DNA from: Hyperoodon ampullatus | Taxonomy: Eukaryota; Chordata; Mammalia; Artiodactyla; Ziphiidae | DNA: 64,000 bases | Direction: 5' to 3' | Assembly: GCA_949752795.1 (NCBI GenBank) | Contig: CATKHW010000281.1 | Coordinates: 1-64,000, forward strand | Shown: piece by piece, positions 1 to 12,665 of the stretch | Numbering within the stretch: position 1 is the first letter of the stretch | Layout: each line of letters starts with the position of its first letter | Position numbers and translations under genes: made by a program | Notes under the pieces: model-generated | Database searches by the model: none | Seen by the model: only the letters and a program-made list of their open reading frames with translations | Told to the model about the DNA's origin: nothing

Positions 1-1700
1 GCTTTACAATTCCTTCAGGGTCACTGATGAAACTGGAATGACCTTATGTACAACGACAGCTGGATGAGGCATAAGCTGGACACTTGGACTGAGAGGATTG
101 TGAGATTGGGTGAGCAAATGCAGACCTTTAAAGCACAAATGCCTGCACCCACTCCATGCCCAACTCTCCAGGTTAAAGGGAATATTACTACAGCTATAAC
201 ATGTACGGAAACATAGGGAACGGACACACTGTGAATACGAAAGGTTCTAAAACTCAACGAATAGTCCCTCTCCTGTGCTCCAGTTTGACTTTCCATCTGC
301 TTTACTATCAACCTCCAACTTGAGAGACATCCCTTTAACCTCCTGGTTCGCACAGGTTGCCAATTTGCAGAGGAAGAAAGGAAGAGGAGAACCAATGAGA
401 GAGTAGCTGTTAGCATTTGGACGGCACATATCACTGTAATTTCCCGGCAGAAGTAGGATTAACGAAAGTCTCAGCCAACCACCGGGAACCAGTATAGTCC
501 TGAACCAAAATTTTGTGCATGCGGTCAGCTCACAAAAAACGAGTTGAAAAATGAGCTCAGGGGCACAGCAATTCACAAACTGGCCGAGTAATAAAGGACA
601 ACTATCGTCCAAAAGTCTGTTGAGGGAAGGCAACGAGGCGACTTGAAAGCGAGACAGAATAGCAGGAAACAGATTTCAAGAGGTACGTTGAATCGCCTTT
701 AAAGCACAGAAGAGGGGCACAACTTCGACAATGATGCACTTGGACAAAAAGGGCGTATGCGTTTTCTCCTGAATATATTCAAGAGAAAACGCATTCGCCC
801 TTTTTGGTCAAACAAGCAAGCGGGCAATGCAAATCTGCACTACAAAGAAGTATCACTTCCCACCGGTCAAAAGGACATCAACAAAATGTGTAAAAACCAG
901 AAAGGCAAGACAGGCCCTGGAGAACAGGGAGCCTTGTTATGCTGATGGGCAGGATGTAAATTGCCAACTGCCTCTCTGGAGGAGTGCATTGTGTTCCCTA
1001 AAACAAGTAAACAACAGAGCTACAGAGCCAAGGGCACTTCCAGTCTAGGGAATATACCTTGGAAAACTGAAAATCAATAAGACAGAGCCACCCAAAATTT
1101 AGGCTGCACTTCTTACAAGGACCTCAACTTGGGTACATCTTAAATATCCAGGAAATATAAATATGGTTCAAAAAATTGTGGTACTTATATATGATGGAAT
1201 ATCCCTCAGCCATGAAATCAATGTCATAAGACCAGTAGCAGCAAAATGGGTGGATTCAGGTACGATGATTCTAAGTGAAATAAGTCACACAGAAAAAGAA
1301 TCTTATCATAAGATATCACTTATGAAGATCCTGTAAACATGGCTACACTTGAACTGAGTTAGGGAAGAGAGCAGTGTCTCACATCTAGAAAACACACTTA
1401 TGCCTGCTTAAGGGGGAAGGAGAGGTGGGGTGATGCATAAAACCAGAGTTTGATATAAGCACAGGTACCGTTCCAAAAACCAACTATGGAATAGACAAGA
1501 CCTACACCTTCCTCAGTGAAAGGGACTCAAAACCCCATAGTTCCCGCAGAGGAATATATCTGACTAGTAAGAATCTTAAAACCTATGTATTGATATGTCT
1601 CCGTAAGGGAATCAAGTGTGTCTAGACTGGCATAAACAGGGCAGCGAGAATCAGCTCAAACCCACTATAAAAAGGAATTTCAAAAACAAAACAAAAAAAC
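1..1700 (+). repeat. 1.74 kb satellite unit U1
   Basis: The window opens just after the unit's L1 tail, so this copy is nearly complete. It has more single-base deletions than its neighbours (for example around 150-300), which shortens it slightly. Palindrome at 739-812. Confidence 0.85.
739..812. repeat. Spacerless inverted repeat in U1 (imperfect)
   Basis: Arms of 37 bp meet at gaata/tattc with no spacer. A few mismatches are present: in the outer ggcc on each side, at 782-783 and in gcattcg on the right arm. Confidence 0.85.
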
Positions 1701-3438
1701 TGGGAAATTCTTTACAATTCCTTCAGGGTCACTGATGAAACCTGGAATGACCCTATGTACAACGACAGCTGGATGAGGCATAAGGCTGGACACTTGGGAC
1801 TGAGAGGATTGGTGAGATTGGGTGAGCAAATGCAAACCCTTTAAAGCACAAATGCCTGGCACCCATTCCATGGGTCCCAACTCTCCAGGTTAAAGGGAAT
1901 ATTACTACAGCTATAACATGTACGGGAAACCTAGAGAACGGACACACTGTGAATACGAAAGGTTTCTAAAACTCAACGAATAGTCCCTGTCCTGTTGCTC
2001 GGGTTTGACTTTCAATCTGCTTTACTGTCAACCTCCCAAATTGGAGAGACAGCCCCTTTAACCTCCTGGTTCGCACAGGTTGCCAATTTGGCAGAGGATG
2101 AAAGGGAAGAGGGAGAACCAATGAGAGAGTAGCTGTTAGTCATTTGGACGGGCACATATCACTCTAATTTCCCGGCAAAAAGAAGAATTAACCAACGTCT
2201 CAGCCACCCACCGGGAAGCAGTATAGGTCCTGAACCAAAATTTTAGACTTGCGGTCAGCTCACCAAAAACGAGTTGAAAAATGGAGCTCAGGGGCACAAC
2301 AATTCACAAACTGTCCTAGTAATAAAGGACAACTATCGTCCAAAAATCTTTTGAGGGAAGGCAACGAGGCGGACTTGAAAGCGAGGCAGAAAACAGGAAA
2401 CAGATTTCAAGAGGTACGTTGGAATCACCTTTAAAGCACAGGAAGAGGGGCACAAATTCGACAGTGATGCACTTGGCCAAAAAGGGCGTTTGCGTTTTCT
2501 CCTGAATATATTCAGGAGAAAACGCATACGCCCTTTTTGGCCAAGCAAGCAAGCGGGCAATGCAAATCTGCACTACAAAGAAGTATCACTTCCCACCGGT
2601 CAAAAGGGACATCCACAAAATGAGTAAAAACCAGAAAGGCAAGACAGGCCCTGGAGAACAGGGAGCCTTGTTATGCTGATGGGCGGGATGTAAGTAGCCA
2701 ACTGCCTCTCTGGAGGAGTGCATTGTGTTCCCTAAAACAAATAAACAACGGAGCTACAGAGCCAAGGGCACTTCCAGTCTAGGGAATATACCTTGGGAAA
2801 ACTGAAAATCGATAAGACGGAGCCACCCCAAAATTTAAGGCTGAACTGCTTACAAGGACCTCAACTTGGGTACACCTTAAATATCCCAGGAAATATAAAA
2901 ATGGTTCAAAAAATTGTGGTACATACGTACGATGGAATATCCCTCAGCCATGAAATCAATGTCATAAGACCAGTAGCAGCAAAATGGGTGGATTCAGGTA
3001 CGATGATTCTAAGTGAAATAAGTCACAGAGAAAAAGAAACTTATCATAAGATATCACTTATGAAGATCCTGTAAACATGGCTACACTTGAACTGAGTTAG
3101 GAAAGAGAACAGTGTCTCACATTTAGAAAACACTCTTATGCCTGCTTAAGGGGGAAGGAGAGGTGGGGTGATGCATAAAACCAGAGTTTGATATAAGCAC
3201 AGGTACCGTTCCAAAAACCAACTATGGAATAGACAAGACCTACACCTTCCTCAGTGAAAGGGACTCAAAACCCCATAGTTCCCGCAGAGGAATATATCTG
3301 TCTAGTAAGAATCTTAAAACCTATGGATTGATATGTCTCCATAAGGGAATCAAGTGTGTCTAGACTGGCATAAACATGGCAGCGAGAATCAGCTCAAACC
3401 CACTATAAAAAGGAATTTCAAACACAAAACAAAAAAAC
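1701..3438 (+). repeat. 1.74 kb satellite unit U2
   Basis: Full-length unit. It shares private variants with U3 (gcgtttgcg in the left palindrome arm, and a cagaaaacagg variant upstream), so the two are recent duplicates. L1-derived half is roughly 2546-3438. Confidence 0.88.
2472..2545. repeat. Spacerless inverted repeat in U2 (one arm mismatch)
   Basis: The 37 bp arms match except for one base, where the left arm reads gcgtttgcg instead of gcgtatgcg. The right arm is the array consensus. Confidence 0.9.
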
Positions 3439-5174
3439 TGGGAAATTCTTTACAATTCCTTCAGGGTCTCTGATGAAACCTGGAATGACCCTATGTACAA
3501 TGACAGCTGGATGTGGCATAAGGCTGGACACTTGGGACTGAGAGGATTGGTGAGATTGGGTGAGCAAATGCAGACCCTATAAAGCACAAATGCCTGGCAC
3601 CCATTCCATAGGTCCCAACTCTCCAGGTTAAAGGGAATATTACTACAGCTATAACATGTACGGGAAACCTAGAGAACGGACACACTGTGAATACGAAAGG
3701 TTTCTAAAACTCAACGAATAGTCCCTCTCCTGGTGCTCGGGTTTGACTTTCCATCTGCTTTACTATCAACCTCCCAACTTGGAGAGACAGCCCCTTTAAC
3801 CTCCTGGTTCGCACAGGTTGCCAATTGGGCAGAGGATGAAAGGGAAGAGTGATAACCAATGAGAGAGTATCTGTTAGGCATTTGGAAGGGCACATATCAC
3901 TCTAATTTCCCCGCAGGAAGAAGAATTAAGCAAATTCTCAGCCACCCACCGGGAACCAGTATAGCTCCTGAACCTAAATTTTGGAATGCGGTCAGCTCAC
4001 AAAAAACGAGTTGAAAAATGGAGCTCAGGGGCACAGCAATTCACAAACTGGCCGAGTAATAAAGGACAACTATCGTCCAAAAATCTTTTGAGGGAAGGCA
4101 ACGAGGCGGACTTGAAAGCGAGGCAGAAAACAGGAAACAGATTTCAAGAGGTACGTTGGAATCGCCTTTAAAGCACAGGAAGAGGGGCACAAATTCGACA
4201 GTGATGCACTTGGCCAAAAAGGGCGTTTGCGTTTTCTCCTGAATATATTCAGGAGAAAACGCATACGCCCTTTTTGGCCAAGCAAGCAAGCGGGCAATGC
4301 AAATCTGAACTACAAAGAAGTATCACTTCCCACCGGTCAAAAGGGACCTCCAAAAAATGTGTAAAATCCAGAAAGGCAAGACAGGCCTTGGAGAACAGGG
4401 AGCCTTGTTATGCTGATGGGCGGGATGTATATTGCCAACTGCTTCTCTGTAGGAGTGCACTGTGTTCCCTAAAACAAATAAACAACAGAGCTACAGAGCC
4501 AAGGGCACTTCCAGTCTAGGGAATATACCTTGGGAAAACTGAAAATCGATAAGACAGAGCCACCCCAAAATTTAAGGCTGAACTGCTTACAAGGACCTCA
4601 ACTTGGGTACACCTTAAATATCCCAGGAAATATAAAAATGGTTCAAAAAATTGTGGTACTTACGTACGATGGAATATCCCTCATCCATGAAATCAATGTC
4701 ATAAGACTAGTAGCAGCAAAATGGGTGGATTCAGGTACGATGATTCTAAGTGAAATAAGTCACAGAGAAAAAGAAACTTATCATAAGATATCACTTATGA
4801 AGATCCTGTAAACATGGCTACACTTGAACTGAGTTAGAAAGAGAAAACTGTCTCACATTTAGAAAACACTCTTATGCCTGCTTAAGGGGGAAGGAGAGGT
4901 GGGCTGATGCATAAAACCAGAGTTTGATATAAGCACAGGTACCGTTCCTAAAACCAACTATGGAATAGACAAGACCTACACCTTCCTCAGTGAAAGGGAC
5001 TCAAAACCACATATTTCCCGCAGAGGAATATATCTGACTAGTAAGAATCTTAAAACCTATGTATTGATATGTCTCCGTAAGGGAATCAAGTGTGTCTAGA
5101 CTGGCATAAACATGGCAGCGAGAATCAGCTCAAACCCACTATAAAAAGGAATTTCAAAAACAAAACAAAAAAAC
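3439..5174 (+). repeat. 1.74 kb satellite unit U3
   Basis: Full-length unit, nearest to U2 by shared variants. It contains the usual L1 3' end order: the gcaaatctg..tacaaagaagtatcac segment, the atggaatatccctca segment and the A-rich tail. Confidence 0.88.
4209..4282. repeat. Spacerless inverted repeat in U3 (one arm mismatch)
   Basis: Same single left-arm mismatch as U2, showing that the variant spread with the unit instead of being corrected. Confidence 0.9.
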
Positions 5175-6922
5175 TGGGAAATTCTTTATAATTCCTTCAG
5201 GGACTCTGAAGAAACCTGGAATGACCCTATGTACAAAGACAGCTGGAACTGGCATAAGGCTGGACACTTGGGACTGAGACGATTGGTGAGATTGGGTGAG
5301 CAAATGCAGACCCTTTAAAGCACAAATGCCTGGCACCCATTCCATGGGTCCCAGCTCTCCAGGTTAAAGGGAATATTACTACAGCTATTACATGTACTGG
5401 AAACCTAGAGAACGGACACACTGTGAATACGAAATGTTTCTAAAACTGAACGAAGAGTCCCTCTCCTGGTGCTCCGGTTTGACTTTCCATCTGCTTTACT
5501 ATCAACCTCCCAACTTGGAGAGACAGCCCCTTTAACTTCCTGGTTCGCACAGGTTGCCAATTCGGCAGAGGATGAAAGGGAAGATGGAGAACCTATGAGA
5601 GATTAGCTCTTAGGCATTTGGACGGGCACATATCACTGTAATTTCCCGGCAGGAAGAAGAATTAACCAAAGTCTCAGCCACCCACCGGGAACCAGTATAG
5701 GTCCTGAACCAAAATGTTGGACTTGCGGTCAGCTCACAAAAAACGAGTTGAAAACTGGAGCTCAAGGGCACAGCAATTCAAAAACTGGCAGAGTAATAAA
5801 GGACAACTATCGTCCAAAAATCTGTTAAGGGAAGGCAACGAGGCGGACTTGAAAGCGAGGCAGAATAGCAGGAAACAGACTTCAAGAGGTACGTTGGAAT
5901 CGCCTTTAAAGCACAGGAAGAGGGGCACAACTTCGACAATGATGCACTTGGCCAAAATGGGCGTATGCGTTTTCTCTTGAATATATTCAGGAGAAAACGC
6001 ATACGCCCTTTTTGGCCAAGCAAACAAGCGGGCAATGCAAATCTGCACTACAAAGAAGTATCACTTCCCACCGGTCAAAAGGGACATCCACAATATGTGT
6101 AAAAACCAGAAAGCTAAGACAGGCCCTGGAGAACAGGGAGCCTTGTTATGCTGATGCGAGGGATGTAAATTGCCAACTGCCTCTCTGGAGGAGTGCATTG
6201 TGTTCCCTAAAACAAGCAAACAACAGAGCTACAGAGCCAAGGGCACTTCCAGTCTAGGGAATATACCTTGGGCAAACTGAAAATCAAAAAGACAGAGCCA
6301 CCCCAAAATTTAGGGCTGCACTGCTTACAATGACCTCCACTTGGGTACACTTTAAATGACCCAGGATGTATAAAAATGGTTCAAAAAATTGCGGTACTTA
6401 CTTAAGTTGGAATATACCTCAGCCATGAAATCAATGTCATAAGACCAGTAGCAGCAAAATGCGTGGATTCAGGTACGATGATTCTAAGTGAAATAAGTCA
6501 CAGAGAAAAAGAAACTTATCATAAGATATCACTTATGAAGATCCTGTAAACATGGCTACACTTTAACTGAGTTAGGAAAGAGAACAGTGTCTCACATTTA
6601 GAAAACACTCTTATGCCTGCTTAAGGGGGAAGGAGAGGTGGGGTGATGCATAAAACCAGAGTTTGATATAAGCACAGGTACCGTTCCAAAAACCAGCTAT
6701 GGAATAGGAAAGACATACATCTTCCTCAGTGAAAGGGACTCAAAACCCTATATTTCCTGCAGAGGAATATATCTGACAAGTAAGAATCTTAAAACCTATG
6801 TATTGATATGTTTCTGTAAGGGAATCAAGTGTGTCTAGACTGGCATAAACATGGCAGCGAGAAAGAGCTCAAACCCACTATAAAAGGGAATTTCTCAAAG
6901 AAACCAAAAAAAAAAAAAAAAC
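5175..6922 (+). repeat. 1.74 kb satellite unit U4
   Basis: Full-length unit ending in an expanded A run near 6907-6920, which accounts for the longer spacing to U5. Confidence 0.88.
5947..6020. repeat. Spacerless inverted repeat in U4 (two left-arm changes)
   Basis: Right arm is consensus. The left arm has aaaatggg and tctcttg variants, leaving two unpaired positions out of 37. Confidence 0.88.
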
Positions 6923-8664
6923 TCAGGGAAATACTTTAGAGTTCCTTCAGGATCTGTGATGAAACCTGGAATGACCCTATCTACAGCGACAGCTGGGTGT
7001 GGCATAAGGCTGGACAGTTGGGACTGAGACGATTGGTGAGATTGGGTGAGCAAATGCAGACCCTTTAAAGCAATAATGCATGGCACCCATTCCATGGGTC
7101 CCAACTCTCCAGATTGAAGGGAATATTACTACAGTTATAACATGTACTGGAAACCTAGAGAACGGACACACTGTGAATACGAAAGGTTTCTAAAACTCAA
7201 CGAATAGTCCCTCTCCTGGTGCTCCGGTTTGACTTTCTATCTGCTTTACTATCAATCTTCCAACTTGGAGAGACAGCCCTTTTAACCTCCTGGTTCGCAC
7301 AGGTTGCCAATTTGGCAGAGGATGAAAGGGAAGAGGGAGAACCAATGAGAGAGTAGCTGTGAGGCATTTGGACGGGCACATATCACTCTAATTTCCCGGC
7401 AGGAAGAAGAATTAACCAAAGTCTCAGCACCACATAGGTAACCAGCGTAGGTCCTAAAACAAAATTTTCGACTTGCGCTCAGCTCACAAAAAACGAGTTG
7501 AAAAATGGAGATCAGGTGCACAGCAATTCACAACCTGGCAGGGTGATAAAGGACAAGTATCGTCCAAAAATCTGTTAAGGGAAGGCAACGAGGCGGACTT
7601 GAAAGCGAGGTAGAATAGCAGGAAACTGATTTCAAGAGGTACGTTGGAATCGCCTTTAAAGCACAGGAAGAGGGACAGAACATCGACAATGATGTACTTG
7701 GCCAAAAAGGGTGTATGCGTTTCCTCCAGAATATATTCAGGTGAAAACACATATGCCCTTTTTGGCCAAGCAAGCAAGCGGGCAATGAAAATCTGCACTA
7801 CAAAGAAGTATCACTTCCCACTGGTCAAAAGGGACATCCACAAAAATGTGTAAAAACCAGAAAGGCAAGACAGGCCCTGGAGAACAGGGAGCCTTGTTAT
7901 GCTGATGGGCGGGATGTAAATTGCCAACTGCCTCTCTGGAGGAGTGCACTGTGTTCCCTAAAACAAGTAAACAACAGAGTTACAGAGCCAAGGGCACTTC
8001 CAGTCTAGGGAATATACCTTGGGAAAACTGAAAATCAATAAGACAGCGACACCCCAAAATTTAGGGCTGCACTGCTTACAAGGACCTCAACTTGGGAACA
8101 CCTTAAATATCCCAGGAAATATAAAAATGGTTCAAAAAATTGTGGTACTTACGTACGATGGAATATCCCTCAGCCATGAAATCAATGTCATAAGACCAGT
8201 AGCAGCAAAATGGGTGGATTCAGGTACGATGATTCTAAGAGAAAAAAGTCACACAGAAAATGAAACTTATCATAAGATATCACTTATGAAGATCCTGTAA
8301 ACATGGCTATACTTGAACTGAGTTAGAAAAGAGAACAGAGTCTCACATCTAGAAAACACTCTTATGCCTGCTTAAGGGGGAAGGAGAGGTGGGGTGATGC
8401 ATAAAACCAGAGTTTGATATAAGCACAGGTACCGTTCCAAAAAGCAACTATGGAATAGACAAGACCTACACATTCCTTAGTGAAAGGGACTCAAAACCCC
8501 GTATTTCCCGCAGAGGAATATATCTGACTAGTAAGAATCTTCAAACCTATGGATTGATATGTCTCCGTAAGGGAATCAAGTGTGTCTAGACTGGCATAAA
8601 CATGGCAGCGTAATCAACTCAAACCCACTATAAAAAGGAATTACAAAACTAAACAAAACTAAAA
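6923..8664 (+). repeat. 1.74 kb satellite unit U5
   Basis: Full-length unit, somewhat more diverged than U2-U4, with changes in both palindrome arms. Its tail ends in an aaaatggaaattc variant seen again only at the C9/C10 boundary near 51728. Confidence 0.88.
7697..7770. repeat. Spacerless inverted repeat in U5 (several mismatches)
   Basis: Centre is intact. The arms differ at several places (left gtgtatgcg, tcctcca; right ggtgaaaacacatat), so this is one of the weaker copies. Confidence 0.8.
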
Positions 8665-10230
8665 TGGAAATTCTTCACAATTCCTTCATGGTCTCTGATG
8701 AAACCTGGAATTACCCTATCTACAATGACAGCTGGATGTGGCATAAGTCTTTACACTTGGGAATGAGAGGATTGGTGAGATTGGGTGAGCAAATGCAGAA
8801 CCTTTAAAGCAAAAATGCGTGGCACCCATTCCATGGGTCCCAATTCTCCAGGTTGAAGGGAATATTACTACAGCTATAACATGTACGGGAAACCTGGTGC
8901 ATGGACACACTGTGAATACGAAAGGTTTCTAAAACTCAACGAATTGTCCCTCTCCTGGTGCTCTCGTTTGACTTTCCAACTGCTTTACTATCAATCTACC
9001 AACTTGGAGAGACAGCCCCTTTAACCTATTGGTTCGCACAGGATGCAAGTTTGGTTGAGGATGAAAGTTAAGAGGGAGAAAAAATGAGAGAGTAGCTGTT
9101 AGGCATTTGGACGGGCAAATGTCAATCTAATTTCCCAGCAGGAAGAAGAATTAACCAAAGTCTCAGCGCCCCATCGGAAACCAGTATAGGTCCTGAACCA
9201 AAATTTTGGACTTGCGGTCAGCTCACAAAAAACGAGTAGAATAATGGAGCTCAGGGGCACAGCAATTCACAAACTCCAGAGTAATAAAGGACAGCTATCG
9301 TCCAAAAATCTGGTGAGGGAAGGTAACGAGGCGGACATGAAAGCGAGGCAGAATAGCAGGAAACAGATTTCAATAGGTACGTTGGAATCACGTTTGAAGC
9401 ACAGAAAGAGGGGCAAAATTTCAAAAATGATGCACTTGGCCAAATAGAGCGTATGTGTTTTCTCATGAATATATTCAGGAGAAAACGCATACGCCCTTTT
9501 TGGCCAAGCAAGCAGGCGGGCAATGAAAATCTGCACTACAAAGAAGTATCACTTTCCACAGGTCTAAAAGGGACATCCACAAAATGTGTAAAAACCAGAA
9601 AGGCAAAACAGGCCCTGGAGAACAGGGAGTCTTGTTATGCTGATGGGCGGGATGTAAATTGCCACCTGCCCCTCTGGAGGAGTGCATTGTGTTCCCTAAA
9701 ACAAGTAAACAACAGAGCTACAGAGCCAAGGGCACTTCCAGTCTAGGGAATATACCTTGGGAAACCTGAAAATCAATAAGACAGAGCCACCCCAAAATTT
9801 AGGGCTGCACTGCTTACAAAAACCTCAACTTGGGTACACCTTAAATATCCCAGGAAATATAAAAATGGTTCAAAAAATTGTGGTACTTCCGTACGATGGA
9901 ATATCCCTCAGCCATGCAATCAATGGCATAAGACCAGTAGCAGCAAAATGAGTGGATTGAGGTATGATGCTTCAAAGTGAAATAAGTCACACAGAAAAAG
10001 AACCTTATATTAAGATATCACTTATGAGGATCCTGTAAACATGGCTACACTTGAACTCAGTTAGGAAAGAGAACAGAGTCTCACCTTTGGAAAACACTCT
10101 TATGCCTGCTTAAGGGGGAATGAGAGGTGGGGTGATGCATAAAACCAGAGTTTGATATAAGCACAGGTTCTGTTCCAAAAACAAACTATGGAATAGACAA
10201 GACCTACACCATCCTCAGTGAAAGGGACTT
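8665..10230 (+). repeat. 1.74 kb satellite unit U6, truncated at the junction with the 2.73 kb array
   Basis: The unit stops after agtgaaagggact at ~10230, about 170 bp before a normal unit end, and the 2.73 kb repeat begins with gaggcatctg. Its 5' half shares variants with C9 (tggttcgcacaggatgc, palindrome left arm caaatagagcg). Its 3' end shares variants with C10 (ggtatgatgcttc, tcacctttggaaaac). It therefore looks like a fusion of two units that are separate in array 2. Confidence 0.85.
9435..9508. repeat. Spacerless inverted repeat in U6 (left arm degraded)
   Basis: Right arm is consensus; the left arm carries atagagcg, tatgtg and tctcatg variants. The same left-arm pattern occurs in C9. 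Confidence 0.82.
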
Positions 10231-10930
10231 GAGGCATCTGTGAGTAACCGTGAGCTGAGCCCCAGGCCAGCTGCTGCTGAACTTTTCCCACCCTTCCCAG
10301 GTGAAACACCTGAATATGTACAAGGGCTTGAAAGCTTAGTGGAAGGGCCGTGGAGCCACAACAGCGACAGCACGCAGGCCAACTTGGTGCCTGCAGGCCA
10401 GCCAGGATGGTCCTGGCCCTGGGCGCTCTTCTGGAAGCTTTCCATTGCCCTGCCTGAGATACCCCTCCTGTCCTGGCGCCCACTGATTTTTTCATTTCAC
10501 CTGTGTCCGGAGAGAAATTCTAGCGGAAGGTATGGGTGACACATCCTCTTCTTTACAGGTGGCAGCCTGGCGACTCATGCAGAAAGTCCAGGAGAGACCC
10601 ACTCACACCGGGCAACCCACAAAGCCGTGGCCCCTCACTGCCTCCCACCAGCACAGCCCCGAGACTGCTGACGGGGCAGAGAATATGGAGTCAGGCACAG
10701 CTTCAGGGGCTATTGCTGCCTGCATGGCTGTTTATATTGACCTCAACCCAGGCACACCTGGGGAGGGCCGGCCGGCAAGGTCAGGCTACCCAGGTCAGGT
10801 AATCCTCCGCCCTCAGGGTACCACATTGTTGAAAATGGACCTCGCTAAGGCAGAATAGAAGCCAAGGAATAAAAGGACACAATGCCATTTGCAGCACCGT
10901 AGGTGTGTCTAGAGGTAAGCACGTGACTTG
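10231..10930 (+). other. Unrecognised GC-rich module of A1, reading frame broken
   Basis: GC-rich segment clearly unlike the AT-rich L1 parts around it. In A2, A3 and B1 the plus strand is open for over 200 codons from a GTG. In A1 the frame is split near 10500-10530 by a small length change (tttcatttcacctg instead of ttccttcctcacctc). A pyrimidine-rich TTCTTTACAG and a GTGAGT lie within it and resemble splice signals. I do not recognise the source; a captured gene fragment or an old retroviral segment are possible. Confidence 0.5.
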
Positions 10931-11325
10931 TAGTAAGTCCGAAAGTGAAAGACACATATCATATCATATCTCTTATAGGTGTGACCGAAAAATGGATATC
11001 AGGGCAGATATTTCCACGGAGAACGGCCATCACAGATTCATTCAACAAACTTATGGTTCACCAATGGAAAGGTGTGAGGATTGGTTTCATTATGATATTG
11101 GGGTTAACAGACATATACAAACACAGGTGACATATATAATCACCAAAGACCTACAGAATACCAAGAGAAGAGCACTCAACATTCTGTCATATGGTACATG
11201 GGAAAAGGATCCCAGGAAGAACAGACATATGTATATGTGTAAAAGAACCACATCTTCCACACCTACAACAAGCCAAACATTGTAATCAAATTTGCTGTAA
11301 TAAAAAATAAAAAATTAAATTAAAA
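10930..11325 (+). mobile_element. Old L1 3'-UTR fragment in A1
   Basis: The order agtaagtc..gaaag, cacatatcatatcatatc, aacaaacttatggttcacc, attggggttaacagac and an A-rich end follows the usual L1 3' UTR in this group of mammals. It is diverged and has no ORF2 part. Confidence 0.65.
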
Positions 11326-11454
11326 ACACGAACAAGAAGTAGTGAGACAAACTTGAGGGGCTTTCTCCTGGCACCTTCCATTCTAAATTCCAATCTAGAA
11401 CACGACTTCCATTGAGGCTCTGTTGCCCCAGTAACCAGATTTGGTAAGGGAGAA

Positions 11455-11474
11455 CTGCTGCCACCTTGTGGCCG
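11455..11474 (-). promoter_or_regulatory. CTCF-like motif in A1
   Basis: On the minus strand the 20-mer reads CGGCCACAAGGTGGCAGCAG, a close by-eye match to the CTCF core (CCAC-n-AGG-n-GGCAG). It lies in the non-L1 spacer and contains one CpG. Binding is inferred, not shown. Confidence 0.55.
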
Positions 11475-11662
11475 TTTCACACAACAGCATCTTTAATCCC
11501 AGCGCTAATGGTCAGTTGATATTCAAAATCATTGCAGGCCTGTAAATGACACCTGCCCTGAAAACAAATCCTGGGTTCATATATCGACCAAAAAATTCAA
11601 AGGACGTCCATATTTCAAAACGACAGTTTCAAAAGGCATATTTTACACACATTAGTGTTCTG

Positions 11663-11690
11663 CTTCTTTTTCTTTCTTTCTTTTTTTGTT
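11663..11690 (+). repeat. TTTC-rich simple repeat in A1
   Basis: Short pyrimidine tract (ttctttttctttctttc and a T run) just upstream of the younger L1 segment, repeated at the same place in every full 2.73 kb unit. Confidence 0.85.
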
Positions 11691-11694
11691 CAAA

Positions 11695-12665
11695 AAACGG
11701 GAATGGCAAAAAGCATCCCTCAGAATGGGCGAAAATATTTGCAAACGAATCAATGGACAAAGGTTTAATCTCCAATATATATAAAGAGCTCATGCAGCTT
11801 AATATTAAAACAACAAACAACCCAATACAAAAATGGGCAGAAGATCTAAAGAGACGTTTCTTCAAAGAAGACAGAGAGATGGCCAAGACGCACATGAAAA
11901 GCCGCTCAACATCACTAATTATTAGAGAAATGCAAATCAAAACTACAATGAGGTATCACCTCACAGCTGTTAGAATCGCCATCATCAGAAAATCTACAAA
12001 CAACGAATTCTGGGGAGGGTGTGGACAAAAGGATCCCTCTTCCACTAGTGGTGGAAATGTAAATTGATACAGTCACGATGGAGAACAGTATGGAGTTTCC
12101 TTAAAAAAACTAGAAATAGAATTACCATATGATCCATCAATCCCACTTCTGGGCATATACCCAGAGTAAACCATAAATCAAAAAGGCACATTCACCACAA
12201 TGCTCATTTCAGCACTATTTACGATAGCCAGGTAATGGAAGCAACCTAAATACCCACAGACAGATGAATGGATAAAATTGTGGTACATATATAAAATGGA
12301 ATATTACTCAGCCATAAGAAGGAATGAAACTGGGTCATTTGTAGAGACGTCGATGGATCTAGAGACTGTCATACAGAATGAAGTAAGTCAGAAAGAGACA
12401 AACAAATATCGTATATTAATGCATATATGTGGAACCTAGAAAAAGGGTACAGATGAACTGGTTTGCAGGGAAGAAAGAGAGACACAGATATAGAGAACAC
12501 ACGTATGGACACCAAGTTTGGGAAGCCATGGGGAGGTGGTGTTGGGATGAGTTGGGAGACTGGGATTGACCTGTATACATGTATATGCATAAAATACATA
12601 ACTAATAATAACCTGCTGTATAAAAAAATAAATAAAAATAAATTTCAAAATTTTAAAAAATAAAA
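11695..12665 (+). mobile_element. 5'-truncated L1 3' end in A1 (ORF2 C-terminus, 3' UTR, A-rich tail)
   Basis: The plus strand has an open stretch up to 12067 with the recognisable L1 ORF2 C-terminal pattern ([26 protein letters not shown]). It is then broken by frameshifts and a stop in the region of the conserved GIYPE motif (ccagagtaaacc). The 3' UTR with ctgctgtataaaaaaataa and the A-rich tail follow. No reverse transcriptase or endonuclease domain is present. The cetartiodactyl type of 3' UTR is the main taxonomic clue. Confidence 0.88.

Larger units (their letters stand above)
1..10230 (+). repeat. Array 1 of the ~1.74 kb L1-derived satellite (six head-to-tail units)
   Basis: Six head-to-tail units, spaced 1733, 1737, 1738, 1750 and 1738 bp when measured between the centres of the palindrome each one carries. 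Each unit has about 770 bp of unassigned sequence, a 74 bp palindrome, and about 890 bp that follows the order of an L1 3' end (ORF2 C-terminus, 3' UTR, A-rich tail). Unit length and L1 content match the published description of the common cetacean satellite; this is recalled, not searched. Unit boundaries are set here at the end of the A-rich L1 tail. The array enters the window from the left and ends abruptly inside U6. Confidence 0.9.

Noticed and set aside
3400..3415. TATA-like ccactataaaaagga in each 1.74 kb unit, with a CCAAT-like site upstream of the palindrome
   Set aside because: The TATA-like string belongs to the A-rich end of the L1 remnant. The two sites are about 500 bp or more apart, so there is no coherent promoter.
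11546..12067. 173-codon plus-strand frame in A1 as a possible gene
   Set aside because: Its C-terminal two thirds are the L1 ORF2 C-terminus without catalytic domains, and the N-terminal part comes from unrelated spacer sequence. A fossil frame.
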